Counted from the stretch's first letter, positions 51,871 through 61,605 are shown. The stretch: 64,000 nt of DNA from CAZRUM01 sp964603435 (GCA_964603435.1 CAZRUM010000001.1:22351-86350), one strand, 5' to 3'. Numbers and translations are program-made. Notes: generated from the sequence alone by a model not told the origin.

Positions 51871-52419
51871 TTAAGCAGCAGCTTTAGCAGCAGTCTTACC
51901 TTCTTTACGACGAATAACCTCGTCAATATATTTAATACCTTTTCCTTTGTAAGGTTCTGGTTTTCTAATTTTTCTAACTTCAGCAGCTGCGTTACCAAGC
52001 AATTCTTTGTCTGAACTTTCAAGAGTAATTAGATTTTTTTCTACACTAGCGACAAGACCTTCTGGTATTTTATAAACTACAGGATGAGAATATCCAACTT
52101 CAATTTTCAAGTCAGTTCCTTGCATAGCTACTCTGTAACCAACACCATTTACTTCCAGTTGTTTTTTGAAACCTACAGTTACACCAGTAATCATATTTTG
52201 GATATGAGAAGAAAATGTACCCCATAGAGATCTCTCTTCTTTATTATTTTCATTTTTTACACTCAATGTTATAGCACTGTCTGCAATGTTTACTTGAACT
52301 TTACTAGACAAAACACGAGTTAGTTTACCTTTTGGACCATTAACAACAACAGCACCGTCTTTTATTTCAACAGTTACACCTTGAGGAATTTCAATTGTCT
52401 TTTTTCCAACTCTAGACAT
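51871..52419 (-). CDS. rplF: 50S ribosomal protein L6
   Basis: Two L6 repeats; MSRVGKKTIEIPQGV at the start and KIRKPEPYKGKGIKYIDEVI near the end are signature sequences. 182 aa, normal length. Confidence 0.96.
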   Translation of the reverse strand: MSRVGKKTIEIPQGVTVEIKDGAVVVNGPKGKLTRVLSSKVQVNIADSAITLSVKNENNKEERSLWGTFSSHIQNMITGVTVGFKKQLEVNGVGYRVAMQGTDLKIEVGYSHPVVYKIPEGLVASVEKNLITLESSDKELLGNAAAEVRKIRKPEPYKGKGIKYIDEVIRRKEGKTAAKAAA

Positions 52420-52428
52420 ATTTTTTTA

Positions 52429-52821
52429 TTAATATACACTACAAATTATTTCTCCACCTATACCAAGCTTACGAGCTTGTTTACTAGTCATAAGACCTTG
52501 TGAAGTAGAAACGATTGCTATACCATAGCCATTCAAAACAACCGGCATTTCTTCAGCCTTTCTATATTTTCTATGCCCTGGTTTACTTTCACGAACAATA
52601 GATCTAATTTGTGGCTCACGACCATTATATCTAAGCTCAATAACCAGTTTTTTCACAGGTGTAGCATCTACTTCCTCTATTTTGCCAATATATTTTTCTT
52701 TTAGCAAAATTGCAGCTATAGCCTTCTTTACCTTAGAAAGTGGCATCTCAACAATAGCCTTCTTTGATAATTGGGCATTTCTTATTCTAGTTAGCATGTC
52801 TGAAATAGGGTCAGTCATCAT
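52429..52821 (-). CDS. rpsH: 30S ribosomal protein S8
   Basis: 16S-binding primary protein. DPISDMLTRIRNAQLSKK and the C-terminal GIAIVSTSQGLMTSKQAR are diagnostic. Starts with two adjacent ATGs; either may be used. 130 aa. Confidence 0.96.
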   Translation of the reverse strand: MMTDPISDMLTRIRNAQLSKKAIVEMPLSKVKKAIAAILLKEKYIGKIEEVDATPVKKLVIELRYNGREPQIRSIVRESKPGHRKYRKAEEMPVVLNGYGIAIVSTSQGLMTSKQARKLGIGGEIICSVY

Positions 52822-52837
52822 AGGTGTTATAATTAAA

Positions 52838-53023
52838 TTACCAACTTGATTTTCTTACGCCTGGCAATTTGCCATCGTTAGCAAGCTCACGAAAACAAAT
52901 TCTGCACAAACCAAACTTACGCATAAAACCACGTCTTCTACCACATTTCCAACAACGACGTACAAGACGTGTGCTGTACTTTGGTTTTCTATTTGATTTT
53001 GCAATTTGTCCTTTAGTTGCCAT
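52838..53023 (-). CDS. rpsN: 30S ribosomal protein S14, zinc type
   Basis: Short 61-aa form with CWKC and CRIC zinc cysteines and the [12 protein letters not shown] signature. Confidence 0.96.
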   Translation of the reverse strand: MATKGQIAKSNRKPKYSTRLVRRCWKCGRRRGFMRKFGLCRICFRELANDGKLPGVRKSSW

Positions 53024-53058
53024 AACTTTTTATTAATTAATATTTTTTCGTACTCTTC

Positions 53059-53604
53059 TTATTTTTTTTTGAAAGGAAAACCCAAAGCCTTTAATAGGGC
53101 TAAACCCTCTTCCTTGTTGGCAGCCGTAGTAGAAATAACTACCTGCATGCCATGAATTTTATCAATTGCATCCATTTTAATTTCTGGAAAAGCCAGTTGT
53201 TCTTTAAAACCAAAACTATAGTTTCCTTGTCTATCAAATGATTTTGGAGAAATACCACGGAAATCTTTTACACGCGGCAGAGTAACATTTACCATTTTTT
53301 CCAAAAAATCATACATTCTCTTACCACGCAAAGTGACAGATGCTCCGATATCATTACCTTCTCTGATTTTAAAGTTAGAAATTGATTTCTTGGCTTTATT
53401 GTGAGTAGGAGCTTGACCACTAATAGCTGAAAGAGTTTTTATTACATTATCAATAAAAGCAGAATCTTTTGTACTCCGACCATAACCAACATTGACAGTA
53501 ACTTTAGAAACTTTTGGTACTTGCATTACATTTTTGTAACCAAATTCTTCCTTCAAGGCTGGAGATACTTTTTCTTTATAAATTTTATACAATCTTGATT
53601 CCAT
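53059..53604 (-). CDS. rplE: 50S ribosomal protein L5
   Basis: 5S rRNA-binding protein; NVMQVPKVSKVTVNVGYG near the N-terminus and the KAKKSISNFKIREG and RDFRGI-like VKDFRGISPKSFD motifs. 181 aa. Confidence 0.96.
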   Translation of the reverse strand: MESRLYKIYKEKVSPALKEEFGYKNVMQVPKVSKVTVNVGYGRSTKDSAFIDNVIKTLSAISGQAPTHNKAKKSISNFKIREGNDIGASVTLRGKRMYDFLEKMVNVTLPRVKDFRGISPKSFDRQGNYSFGFKEQLAFPEIKMDAIDKIHGMQVVISTTAANKEEGLALLKALGFPFKKK

Positions 53605-53615
53605 ACTTTTTTTTA

Positions 53616-53936
53616 TTAATCAACGAATTCTCCACTTACCTTGGCAATTCTCTTTTTTGTATTACCTTCTTGTTTGAAACCAACACGAGTAGCTTTTCCG
53701 GATTTTGGATCAATCAACATCACACTACTAACATGTAATGGAGCTGGTAATTCAATTATCTGACCTTTCTCACCTTGTCGTCTTGCTTTCATGTGTTTTT
53801 TCAAAAGATTAAGGCCCTCTACCACAACATGAGATTGCCCAGTTTTTTTATTTTGCAAAATCTGAATAACCTTGCCAGTTTTTCCACTGTCTTTTCCTGT
53901 CAAAACTTTTACCTTGTCGCCTGTTTTAATCTTCAT
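53616..53936 (-). CDS. rplX: 50S ribosomal protein L24
   Basis: KOW-domain assembly initiator: KIKTGDKVKVLTGKDSGKTGKV at the N-terminus, then VVEGLNLLKKHMK. 106 aa. Confidence 0.96.
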   Translation of the reverse strand: MKIKTGDKVKVLTGKDSGKTGKVIQILQNKKTGQSHVVVEGLNLLKKHMKARRQGEKGQIIELPAPLHVSSVMLIDPKSGKATRVGFKQEGNTKKRIAKVSGEFVD

Positions 53937-53940
53937 ATTT

Positions 53941-54312
53941 TTATAATACTTCAGGAGCTAATGAAACTATTTTTTGAAAACCCTTCAAACGTAACTCTCT
54001 ACCTACAGGTCCAAAAATACGGGTTGCTTTTGGCTCTTTGTTTTTTCTATCAATTACGACAGCAGCGTTTTCATCAAATCTAACATAGGTACCATCTTTT
54101 CTACGCATTTCTTTTCTTTGACGTACGATAACTGCGTGGATTACTTCACCTTTTTTAATTGCAGCTCTTGGAGCAGCTTCCTTCACAGCACAGGTAATAA
54201 TATCACCTATTCTAGCATAGCGTTTTTTATAACCACCCAAAACACGGATGCACTGTAATTTCTTTGCACCGGAATTATCGGCTACTTTCAACATTGATCT
54301 AAGCTGAATCAT
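53941..54312 (-). CDS. rplN: 50S ribosomal protein L14
   Basis: [20 protein letters not shown] and [11 protein letters not shown] are diagnostic. 123 aa, standard. Confidence 0.97.
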   Translation of the reverse strand: MIQLRSMLKVADNSGAKKLQCIRVLGGYKKRYARIGDIITCAVKEAAPRAAIKKGEVIHAVIVRQRKEMRRKDGTYVRFDENAAVVIDRKNKEPKATRIFGPVGRELRLKGFQKIVSLAPEVL

Positions 54313-54313
54313 A

Positions 54314-54601
54314 TTATTTTACAACTTTAATTAATCTGGTTTTCTTAGTCTTACTATAGGGACGACATTCTTGAAAACTTACAGTGTCCCCTACTTTGGC
54401 AACATTCTTTTCATCATGTACAGCGTATTTTTTACTTTCAGTATATTGCTTTCTGTATTTAGAATGCATTTTTCTTATTTTTACCAAAACGCTAACAGTC
54501 TTATCTTGGGTTTTCTTTAGAACTTCACCCTCAAAACTACGACGAATAGATTTCTTTTCGTCTGCTTTTACAGTTTTAGTTGTTTTAATTTCTTCTGTCA
54601 T
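54314..54601 (-). CDS. rpsQ: 30S ribosomal protein S17
   Basis: OB-fold protein; [18 protein letters not shown] and [16 protein letters not shown] are typical. An extra charged N-terminal stretch of about 20 residues (Lys/Thr/Glu) precedes the conserved fold. Confidence 0.95.
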   Translation of the reverse strand: MTEEIKTTKTVKADEKKSIRRSFEGEVLKKTQDKTVSVLVKIRKMHSKYRKQYTESKKYAVHDEKNVAKVGDTVSFQECRPYSKTKKTRLIKVVK

Positions 54602-54603
54602 AC

Positions 54604-54825
54604 TTATTTAGCTTCTTCATCTACGACAACAGTTTCGGATGTAGATTTGTTATTTAACAAAGTTAAAATTTGAGCAATCGTTCTTCTTACTTTACGAATT
54701 TCAGTCACATTTTTTAATTGATTTTCTTTAGCTTTAAATTTGAGTTCTCTTAGAAGATCTCTTTTTTCTGCCAATAGATCATGCAATTCTCTCTCACTCT
54801 TATTTTGTAATTCTTTAAAATCCAT
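54604..54825 (-). CDS. rpmC: 50S ribosomal protein L29
   Basis: Short helical protein: SERELHDLLAEKRDLLRELKF then VRRTIAQILTLL. A few extra acidic residues end the 73-aa protein. Confidence 0.95.
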   Translation of the reverse strand: MDFKELQNKSERELHDLLAEKRDLLRELKFKAKENQLKNVTEIRKVRRTIAQILTLLNNKSTSETVVVDEEAK

Positions 54826-54830
54826 ATCAA

Positions 54831-55244
54831 TTAGTCTTTTTTAATAAATTTTACACGAGTAGGCAGTTTATATCCACCCAGTATCAATGCTTCACGAGCT
54901 TTTTCTTCTGGGATACCTTCCATTTCAAACATTACTGTGCCTGGTTTTAAAGTGTAAACATAATGATCTGGAGCACCTTTACCACCACCCATAGGAACTT
55001 CAGCGCCTTTTTTTGTTACAGGTCTATCAGGAAAAATTCTGATCCAGATTTTACCACCACGACGTACATAACGAGTAAGTACACGACGTGTAGCTTCAAT
55101 CTGACGAGAAGTAACCCAAGCATGATCCAACGCTACTATACCATAACTACCAAAATCTAAAGTATTGGTGCGAGTAGCAACACCTTTATTCATTCTACGT
55201 GGCTTATGCCATTTTCTGTGTTTTACTTTTTTTGGTAACAACAT
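54831..55244 (-). CDS. rplP: 50S ribosomal protein L16
   Basis: [21 protein letters not shown] at the N-terminus and [13 protein letters not shown] with [10 protein letters not shown] are diagnostic. 137 aa. Confidence 0.97.
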   Translation of the reverse strand: MLLPKKVKHRKWHKPRRMNKGVATRTNTLDFGSYGIVALDHAWVTSRQIEATRRVLTRYVRRGGKIWIRIFPDRPVTKKGAEVPMGGGKGAPDHYVYTLKPGTVMFEMEGIPEEKAREALILGGYKLPTRVKFIKKD

Positions 55245-55246
55245 AA

Positions 55247-55981
55247 TTAGTTCTTTTTATCTCTTCTTGGTCTAAATGATCTTTCTGATTTATTATTATC
55301 TTTTTTTGTATCTTTTGTTTCTTCCATTTCAGTAAATTTATCTTTTCTACCAAATACTTCGCCGTGACAAATCCAAACCTTCAAACCAATCTTACCGTAG
55401 ATAGTATTTGCTTCCACAGCTGAATAATCAACGTCACTTCTCATAGTAATCAAAGGTACGGTACCAGCTTGTAATTTTTCAGTACGAGCAATTTCAGCAC
55501 CATTCAATCTGCCAGCCATAGAAATCTTTACACCCTTAGCACCAGCATTCATTACTCTTTCAATTGATTGTTTTATAATACGTCTAAAAGGAATACGTCT
55601 TTCAATATCACTAGCACAAGTCTGAGCTACAATTGCAGCAGATAGTGCTGGGCTACGTACTTCTTTTATGTTCAATTTCACACGAAGTGACATTTGTAAA
55701 AATTTTCTTTCAATATCTTTTCTCAAATCATCCAGAGACTTACCACCACGTCCGATAATGAAACCAGGCTTAGCAGCAAAAATTGTAACAGTTAGATTTT
55801 TTGGACCTCTCTCAACACTAATTGAATCGATGTGAGCATCTTTAAATTTTTTCATTAAAAACTCACGGATACTAATATCTTGTTCAGCTAGCTTTGCATA
55901 ATTGTTTCTCCCGAACCACTTTGAATCCCAAGTATAAATTACTTGCATTCTGTGAGCTCTTGGATGTACTTTATGTCCCAT
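55247..55981 (-). CDS. rpsC: 30S ribosomal protein S3
   Basis: KH domain near 60-110 (PGFIIGRGGKSLDDLRKDIE), C-terminal GAKGVKISMAGRLNGAEIAR. A charged Lys/Asn/Arg tail of about 30 residues. 244 aa. Confidence 0.97.
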   Translation of the reverse strand: MGHKVHPRAHRMQVIYTWDSKWFGRNNYAKLAEQDISIREFLMKKFKDAHIDSISVERGPKNLTVTIFAAKPGFIIGRGGKSLDDLRKDIERKFLQMSLRVKLNIKEVRSPALSAAIVAQTCASDIERRIPFRRIIKQSIERVMNAGAKGVKISMAGRLNGAEIARTEKLQAGTVPLITMRSDVDYSAVEANTIYGKIGLKVWICHGEVFGRKDKFTEMEETKDTKKDNNKSERSFRPRRDKKN

Positions 55982-55984
55982 ATA

Positions 55985-56464
55985 TTATTTCTTAACTGCT
56001 TTTTTTGATTCTTCTTTGTTTTCTACTTTTTTAACTGTTTCTTTTTTTATTTCTTTACTTATAGTCTCTTCTTCAACTATTTTCTTTTCAGTTTTTTTAG
56101 CTTTTACAGCTTTCTTTTCTTCTTTTACATCACCTTCTAGAACAATAGTAACATGGCTACCACGTTTACGCAAAGGAGTAGCTCTACCCATAGCTCTTGG
56201 CATCCAACGATGCAAGGTGGAAGCTTCATCTACAAAGGCAACTTTTATTACTAGAGTATCTTCAATTAAAGAATGATTTTGTTTTGCATTGGCAACAGCA
56301 GATTGCAATAATTTCAAAATTGGACGAGCAGCATGTTTCACATTATGTTCCAATTGAATGATAGCATTTTCTACCTTTAGACCACGAATAAGATCAACCA
56401 GCAATCTAACTTTGCGGGGACTCATTCTCAAATGTTTCAATTTTGCGGTTGCTTGTTCTTTCAT
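55985..56464 (-). CDS. rplV: 50S ribosomal protein L22 with long charged tail
   Basis: LRMSPRKVRLLVDLIRGLKVE and MPRAMGRATPLRKRGSHVTIVL are diagnostic. After the conserved 110 residues comes a Lys/Glu/Val-rich tail of almost 50 residues not found in typical L22. Confidence 0.96.
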   Translation of the reverse strand: MKEQATAKLKHLRMSPRKVRLLVDLIRGLKVENAIIQLEHNVKHAARPILKLLQSAVANAKQNHSLIEDTLVIKVAFVDEASTLHRWMPRAMGRATPLRKRGSHVTIVLEGDVKEEKKAVKAKKTEKKIVEEETISKEIKKETVKKVENKEESKKAVKK

Positions 56465-56498
56465 ATTTTATAAAAAACTGTTTTAACCTTTAATATAT

Positions 56499-56780
56499 TT
56501 ATTTCTTTAGTTCTTTGGCCATTTTACCACCATGTCCACGAAATTTTCTAGTCGGAGAAAATTCACCAAGTTTGTGACCAACCATATTCTCTTCTATTAT
56601 CACTTGGATAAAATCTTTACCATTGTGTATCAAAAATGTCAGACCAATAAATTCTGGAGTAATAGTACAAGCACGAGCCCAAGTTTTAATGGGGTCGGGA
56701 TTGATACTATCCTTGGCTTTCATAACCTTTTTCATCACTTTCTCATCGACAAAAGGTCCTTTTTTTAAACTTCTTGACAT
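56499..56780 (-). CDS. rpsS: 30S ribosomal protein S19
   Basis: [19 protein letters not shown] and [19 protein letters not shown] are signature sequences. 93 aa. Confidence 0.97.
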   Translation of the reverse strand: MSRSLKKGPFVDEKVMKKVMKAKDSINPDPIKTWARACTITPEFIGLTFLIHNGKDFIQVIIEENMVGHKLGEFSPTRKFRGHGGKMAKELKK

Positions 56781-56790
56781 AGATATTTAA

Positions 56791-57636
56791 TTATTTTTTT
56801 CTCTTCTTACGTCTTTGTAAAATAAGTTTATCACTTGACTTTCCTTTCTCTCGTGTCTTCACACCAAGAGCTTTCTTTCCCCAAGGAGTCTTTGGACCAC
56901 CTTTATGTCCAATTGGACTGTGTCCTTCACCACCACCATGTGGATGATCAACAGGGTTCATGTTTTTACCTTTCACAATTGGTCTCCAACCTAGCATTCT
57001 TCTTCTTCCAGCTTTACCCCATCTTACCAAACTACGATCAGAATTGGAAACAGTACCAACAGTACCCATACATTCTTTCTTTACCAATCTTACTTCACCA
57101 GAAGGCAATTTCAATTGTGCATGTTTACCTTCTGAAACTTGCAATTGAGCACCGTTACCAGCCCCACGAGCAAGTTGACCACCTTTACCAGGAGTCAATT
57201 CAACATTGTAAACAAACAAACCAACTGGGATATATTCTAATGGCATTCTATTACCTACTGTGGCTTCAATTTTTCCTTTACTAGACATTAACTTATCACC
57301 AACTTTAATTCCTTTTGGAGCAACGAAATAAGCTTTATCACCATCTGTGTATTCTACTAGAACAATTCTAGCACCACGATTTGGATCATATTCAACAGCT
57401 TTTACTTCTGCTTCCACATCAAACTTTGTACGCTTAAAGTCAACGATACGGTAAAGTCTTTTTACTCCACCACCTCTGTGACGCACAGTAATTTTACCAG
57501 TATTATTACGACCAGCTTTTTTATTCAAAACTGCAGTCAAAGACTTTTCTGGTCTTGTTTTTGTAATATCAGAAAAATCCTGAACGCTTGATTTACGTCT
57601 ACCTGGAGTAGTTGGTTTGTAAACTTTTACTGCCAT
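56791..57636 (-). CDS. rplB: 50S ribosomal protein L2
   Basis: Peptidyl-transferase-centre protein. [13 protein letters not shown] at the N-terminus and [17 protein letters not shown] near the C-terminus are diagnostic. 281 aa. Confidence 0.97.
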   Translation of the reverse strand: MAVKVYKPTTPGRRKSSVQDFSDITKTRPEKSLTAVLNKKAGRNNTGKITVRHRGGGVKRLYRIVDFKRTKFDVEAEVKAVEYDPNRGARIVLVEYTDGDKAYFVAPKGIKVGDKLMSSKGKIEATVGNRMPLEYIPVGLFVYNVELTPGKGGQLARGAGNGAQLQVSEGKHAQLKLPSGEVRLVKKECMGTVGTVSNSDRSLVRWGKAGRRRMLGWRPIVKGKNMNPVDHPHGGGEGHSPIGHKGGPKTPWGKKALGVKTREKGKSSDKLILQRRKKRKK

Positions 57637-57742
57637 ATTATATTAGTTCGTAGTTCTTAGTTCGTAGCCAATAGTCTTGAGTCCATTATCCGTTTTGTTT
57701 ACCAGATTTCCTATGAACTGTGAACTATTGACTATAAACTAT
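57637..57742. repeat. repeat-bearing spacer inside the S10 operon
   Basis: AGTTCGTAGTTCTTAGTTCG on the left and GAACTGTGAACTATTGACT on the right form imperfect inverted and direct repeats. Its 106 bases are the longest spacer between rplC and secY, and no gene is visible. Confidence 0.55.
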
Positions 57743-58201
57743 TTAAACGCCTTCATGAATATTAATAGACTGACCTTTTGGTAGAGTAATCATCGCTTTT
57801 TTCCAATCTTGTCTTCTACCAAATGTTTTACCACGTCTCATTTTTTTACCTTCAAAATTTGCTACTCTCACTCTTTTTGCAAGTACACCATAAATCTGAG
57901 CAACGGCATTTTTGATATCAACTTTGGTAGCTCCAATTGCAACTTTGAAAGTGTAAGTGTTTAAACTTTCGTTCATAGCAGCTTTTTCACTCACAATCGG
58001 ACTAAGCAATACTTTATAAGCATCACCTTTGGTTTTTTTAGTTACTTTTTTAGTTGGTGTTTTCTTTTCAACTTTATCAGCAGTTTCAGTCTTTGGTGTG
58101 GTTTTTTTAGCAACTTCAACCTTAGACTCACCTTGAGCAGGAGCTTTTTGCTTTTCATCGCCAGATTCTTCTTTCTTTTTGAATTTATCAAGTAAGCTCA
58201 T
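57743..58201 (-). CDS. rplW: 50S ribosomal protein L23 with N-terminal extension
   Basis: Exit-tunnel protein and docking site for SRP and trigger factor. Conserved fold begins near residue 60 (VLLSPIVSEKAAMNESLNTY) and ends with GQSINIHEGV. The first 60 residues are Lys/Glu/Thr-rich and disordered. 152 aa against about 95 usual. Confidence 0.95.
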   Translation of the reverse strand: MSLLDKFKKKEESGDEKQKAPAQGESKVEVAKKTTPKTETADKVEKKTPTKKVTKKTKGDAYKVLLSPIVSEKAAMNESLNTYTFKVAIGATKVDIKNAVAQIYGVLAKRVRVANFEGKKMRRGKTFGRRQDWKKAMITLPKGQSINIHEGV

Positions 58202-58202
58202 A

Positions 58203-58832
58203 TTATTTAGCTAGTCTTTTTTCTAAAATTTCAACACCTTTTTTTGTTGTAATAATATATTGATGATGTAGTAAGTCAACGACATTTACGTCACTTGCTT
58301 GCTGCATATCAAGTCTTTGAATATTTCTAGTACCTAGATTCAATTTTTCGTTGCTAGCATCAGACAGCAATAGAGTAGTTTTACCAAAACCTGGTAAAGC
58401 TTTGCGTAAGTCTACCATTTCTCTAGTCTTACCACTAACTTCAAAATTTTCTAAAACGATAAATTGAGTATCTTTCACTTTTGCAGACAAACACATTCTT
58501 ACAGCCAACTGATTCATTTTCTTTTGAATTTTTTGTTTATAATTTCTAACCTTTAATGGACCAAAAGTGACACCACCACCAACCCAGATAGGAGAACGGT
58601 TTGAACCATGACGAGCACGGCCGGTACCTTTTTGTTTCCAAGGTTTTTTACCACCACCACGAACATCACCTCTATCTTTTGTATGTGCCCAAGGCTCACG
58701 AGCATTGGCCATCATAGCATTGTAAATTTGGTGTACAACTTGGTTTTTTAAAGATATACCAAATACAGCATCGTCAAGTTCTAACTCACCGGTTTCTTTA
58801 GCTTCTTTATTGTATAGCTTAACTTTTGCCAT
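58203..58832 (-). CDS. rplD: 50S ribosomal protein L4
   Basis: KKPWKQKGTGRARHGSNRSPIWVGGG tunnel loop is diagnostic; in other bacteria L4 also represses this operon. 209 aa. Confidence 0.97.
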   Translation of the reverse strand: MAKVKLYNKEAKETGELELDDAVFGISLKNQVVHQIYNAMMANAREPWAHTKDRGDVRGGGKKPWKQKGTGRARHGSNRSPIWVGGGVTFGPLKVRNYKQKIQKKMNQLAVRMCLSAKVKDTQFIVLENFEVSGKTREMVDLRKALPGFGKTTLLLSDASNEKLNLGTRNIQRLDMQQASDVNVVDLLHHQYIITTKKGVEILEKRLAK

Positions 58833-58833
58833 A

Positions 58834-59598
58834 TTATTTATCTTCTTTTTTAGTTTCTTTTTTTACCTCTTCTACTTTTGGTGCTTCAACTTTTTTTTCT
58901 ACAGGAGTTTCTTCAGTCTTAGTCTCTTCTACCTTTTCTTCCACAGCCTCTTCTGTTTTAGTATTTTCAACAGTAATATCACCTTCGTTAGTTGAAATCA
59001 ACAAAAGACCTCCACGAGCACCAGGAACAGCTCCTTTAATCAATAATTCATTATTTTCTTCGTCTATTTGTACAATTTCCAAATTCTTAACAGTAATTTG
59101 TGCATCACCCATGTGACCGCCCATACGAGTTCCTTTGAAAACGCGAGCAGCATCAGTAGCACCAATAGAACCAGGCATGCGCAATTGATCTTTATGACCA
59201 TGACTTGCAGGAGAACCATGGAAACCATGTCTCTTTACAACACCCTGAAATCCTCTACCTTTTGACTTCCCCACTACTTGTACTTTTTCACCAGTAGCAA
59301 AAGTCTTAACAGTAAAGACATCTCCACGATTTAATTTATCACTATCACTAGTTCTAAAATCGCGCAAAAATCTTACGGTTAGGTTATTGTCATCTCCCAA
59401 TTTTATATCTTTTAAATGTCCAGTTTTAGCTTTGTTCAAACGAAATTTCTTTTGTACACCAAAACCAATCTGCACAGCATCTTTTTTTATCTGAGTCACT
59501 ACACAAGGACCAGTTTTTACACTAGTTACAGGTACAACAAGACCGTCTTCTCTGAAGACTTGTGTCATACCTTGTTTGGTTCCGATGATAAATTTCAT
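58834..59598 (-). CDS. rplC: 50S ribosomal protein L3 with C-terminal extension
   Basis: MKFIIGTKQGMTQVF fixes the start at 59598. GFQGVVKRHGFHGSPASHGHK and RMPGSIGA are diagnostic. About 45 extra Glu/Lys/Val/Thr residues extend the C-terminus. First gene after its own promoter and leader. Confidence 0.96.
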   Translation of the reverse strand: MKFIIGTKQGMTQVFREDGLVVPVTSVKTGPCVVTQIKKDAVQIGFGVQKKFRLNKAKTGHLKDIKLGDDNNLTVRFLRDFRTSDSDKLNRGDVFTVKTFATGEKVQVVGKSKGRGFQGVVKRHGFHGSPASHGHKDQLRMPGSIGATDAARVFKGTRMGGHMGDAQITVKNLEIVQIDEENNELLIKGAVPGARGGLLLISTNEGDITVENTKTEEAVEEKVEETKTEETPVEKKVEAPKVEEVKKETKKEDK

Positions 59599-59618
59599 AA
59601 CAAAATGGTTTTTGTAAC

Positions 59619-59670
59619 AAAAAACTAGAAGTGATACCTCAAAAAATACTGTTTGAAACATCACTTCTAG
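59619..59670 (-). promoter_or_regulatory. attenuator-like hairpin in rplC leader
   Basis: On the minus strand CTAGAAGTGAT and ATCACTTCTAG form an 11-bp stem with an inner GTTTC/GAGG region, followed by T6. It stands 20 bases before the rplC start, inside the transcript from the 59830 promoter, so it can act as a conditional terminator. Confidence 0.65.
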
Positions 59671-59829
59671 CCTCTATATTAATACAATATTTTGGCTTAT
59701 TTTAATTAGTTTTAATAGTTCACCTCACTGTAACATCAAAAGTTCTTTCTCACAGATGTTTTTTAGCCTATATTTAGGCAAATCTTATCTGTTTGAATCG
59801 TGATGTTTTTCTTTTATTAGGATGGCAAT

Positions 59830-59858
59830 AGTTTACCGCAAATACAAAATATTGTCAA
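59830..59858 (-). promoter_or_regulatory. internal promoter of the S10 operon (rplC)
   Basis: On the minus strand TTGACA, a 17-base spacer and TAAACT. The leader to rplC is about 225 bases and holds a GCCTAAATATAGGC palindrome (about 59764-59780) and the attenuator-like hairpin. Confidence 0.7.
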
Positions 59859-59911
59859 GCTTCTTTTCTGAATCTTATCCACACTCATTTTTTGGCTAAT
59901 CTAAGGTACTT

Positions 59912-60268
59912 TTAGATCATTTTAATCTCTACATCCACACCAGCTGGCAAGTTCAAATTCATCAAAGAATCTACAACCTTTGCATTTGGAGATAAAATGT
60001 CGATCAAACGTTTGTGAGTACGCATTTCAAATTGTTCAGCAGATGGCTTGTGTACAAAAGTAGCACGATTTACAGAAAATTTGTTCTTTTCTGTTGGCAA
60101 AGGTACTGGACCTACTACCTTAGCACCATTTCTCTCAGCTGTCTGAATGATAGTTTTGGCAGCTTGATCAATAATTTTGCTATCATAAGCACGAATTTTG
60201 ACCCTTACTTTTGGACCAGCTTGTTTTTCCTCACTTGGTTTTTCAGTTGTTTTTTCTGCGGTTGTCAT
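59912..60268 (-). CDS. rpsJ: 30S ribosomal protein S10
   Basis: KVRVKIRAYDSKIIDQAAKT and KRLIDILSPNAKVVDSL are diagnostic. ATG at 60268 (MTTAEKTTEK) is preferred; the longer frame would start in a hydrophobic stretch over a hairpin. 118 aa with a short charged N-terminal extension. It lies 56 bp past tuf. Confidence 0.96.
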   Translation of the reverse strand: MTTAEKTTEKPSEEKQAGPKVRVKIRAYDSKIIDQAAKTIIQTAERNGAKVVGPVPLPTEKNKFSVNRATFVHKPSAEQFEMRTHKRLIDILSPNAKVVDSLMNLNLPAGVDVEIKMI

Positions 60269-60288
60269 AAATAATATAAAAAAGAACA

Positions 60289-60315
60289 AGAGGAGAGGCA
60301 AATAACCTCTCCTCT
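60289..60315 (-). terminator. hairpin between tuf and rpsJ
   Basis: AGAGGAGAGG/CCTCTCCTCT stem followed on the minus strand by a loose T-rich stretch (TGTTCTTTTTT); likely a partial terminator setting the tuf to rpsJ ratio. Confidence 0.65.
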
Positions 60316-60324
60316 TTAATTGAT

Positions 60325-61518
60325 TTAATTAATAATTTTGGTTACTACACCAGAAGCAACGGTTCTACCACCTTCACGGACAGCAAAACGCATTTTATCT
60401 TCCATAGCAACAGGCACAATCAACTTGATATTCAAGTTTACTGTATCCCCTGGCATTACCATCTCTGTACCGTCTGGTAGAGAAACATCACCTGTAACGT
60501 CAGTAGTACGAATGTAAAACTGTGGTTTGTAGCCTGTGAAAAATGGTTTGTGACGACCACCTTCTTCTTTGGTAAGACAATAAACTTCAGCTTCAAACTC
60601 AGTGTGAGGATGAATAGTACCTGGTTTAGCCAAAACTTGGCCACGCTCTACTTCGTCTTTCTTTGTACCACGAAGTAAAATACCAGCATTATCCCCTGCT
60701 TCACCCTGATTTAAAGATTTGTTAAACATCTCTATACCAGTAACAGTGGTTTTGCTAACTTCCATACCCATACCAACCATTTCTACTTCATCACCAACTT
60801 TTACAACACCACGATCAATACGACCAGTAACTACAGTACCACGACCTTCAATTGAGAAAACATCCTCAATTGGCATCATGAAATCTTTATCAAGATCACG
60901 TACTGGTTGTGGAATAAATTCATCCAAAGTATTCAAAAGCTTCATGATTGGTTCTGCAAATTCTTCATTATTTGGATCTTCCAAAGCTTTTAGAGCTGAA
61001 CCACGGATGATAGGAGTTTCATCTCCTGGGAAATCATATTTCTTTAATAAGTCTCTAATTTCTTCTTCTACAAGGTCAATAAGTTCTGGATCAGATACTT
61101 GATCAACTTTGTTCAAGAAAACAACAATATGAGGCACACCAACTTGACGAGCAAGCAAGATGTGTTCACGAGTCTGAGGCATAGGGCCGTCAGCAGCTGA
61201 TACTACAAGAATAGCACCATCCATTTGAGCAGCACCTGTGATCATATTTTTTACATAATCAGCATGACCTGGACAATCAACGTGAGCATAATGACGTTTT
61301 TCAGTCTGATACTCAACATGGGCTGTAGCAATAGTAATACCACGAGCCTTTTCCTCTGGAGCGGCGTCGATTTCATCAACACCTTTGGTTTGAGCGATCA
61401 AACCTTTAGCACCGGCTACCTTCAAGATAGCGGCGGTAAGAGTAGTTTTACCATGGTCTACGTGACCAATAGTACCTACATTCACGTGTGGCTTTGAGCG
61501 ATCAAAGATTTCTGCCAT
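60325..61518 (-). CDS. tuf: elongation factor Tu
   Basis: Delivers aminoacyl-tRNA to the ribosome. GHVDHGKTT (G1), [12 protein letters not shown] (G3) and NKVDQ (G4) are intact; domains II and III follow. ATG at 61518 ([13 protein letters not shown]) is chosen over an upstream GTG at 61545. 397 aa. It heads the transcription unit containing rpsJ. Confidence 0.97.
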   Translation of the reverse strand: MAEIFDRSKPHVNVGTIGHVDHGKTTLTAAILKVAGAKGLIAQTKGVDEIDAAPEEKARGITIATAHVEYQTEKRHYAHVDCPGHADYVKNMITGAAQMDGAILVVSAADGPMPQTREHILLARQVGVPHIVVFLNKVDQVSDPELIDLVEEEIRDLLKKYDFPGDETPIIRGSALKALEDPNNEEFAEPIMKLLNTLDEFIPQPVRDLDKDFMMPIEDVFSIEGRGTVVTGRIDRGVVKVGDEVEMVGMGMEVSKTTVTGIEMFNKSLNQGEAGDNAGILLRGTKKDEVERGQVLAKPGTIHPHTEFEAEVYCLTKEEGGRHKPFFTGYKPQFYIRTTDVTGDVSLPDGTEMVMPGDTVNLNIKLIVPVAMEDKMRFAVREGGRTVASGVVTKIIN

Positions 61519-61587
61519 ACGATAAGATTTTTCCGCACTACTCACGAGTGGTCGCAGCAGTTTTGTAATCCAGCGGGATTTGTTTTA

Positions 61588-61605
61588 GGCTATATTTAGC
61601 CAAAT
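61588..61605 (-). promoter_or_regulatory. GGCTA palindrome in tuf leader
   Basis: GGCTAAATATAGCC in the tuf 5' leader; a near match (GCCTAAATATAGGC) lies in the rplC leader and related palindromes in others. Confidence 0.4.

Noticed and set aside
51857..52022. longer L18 beginning inside rplF
   Set aside because: It overlaps a confirmed gene and lacks similarity to L18; ATG at 51857 fits the family.
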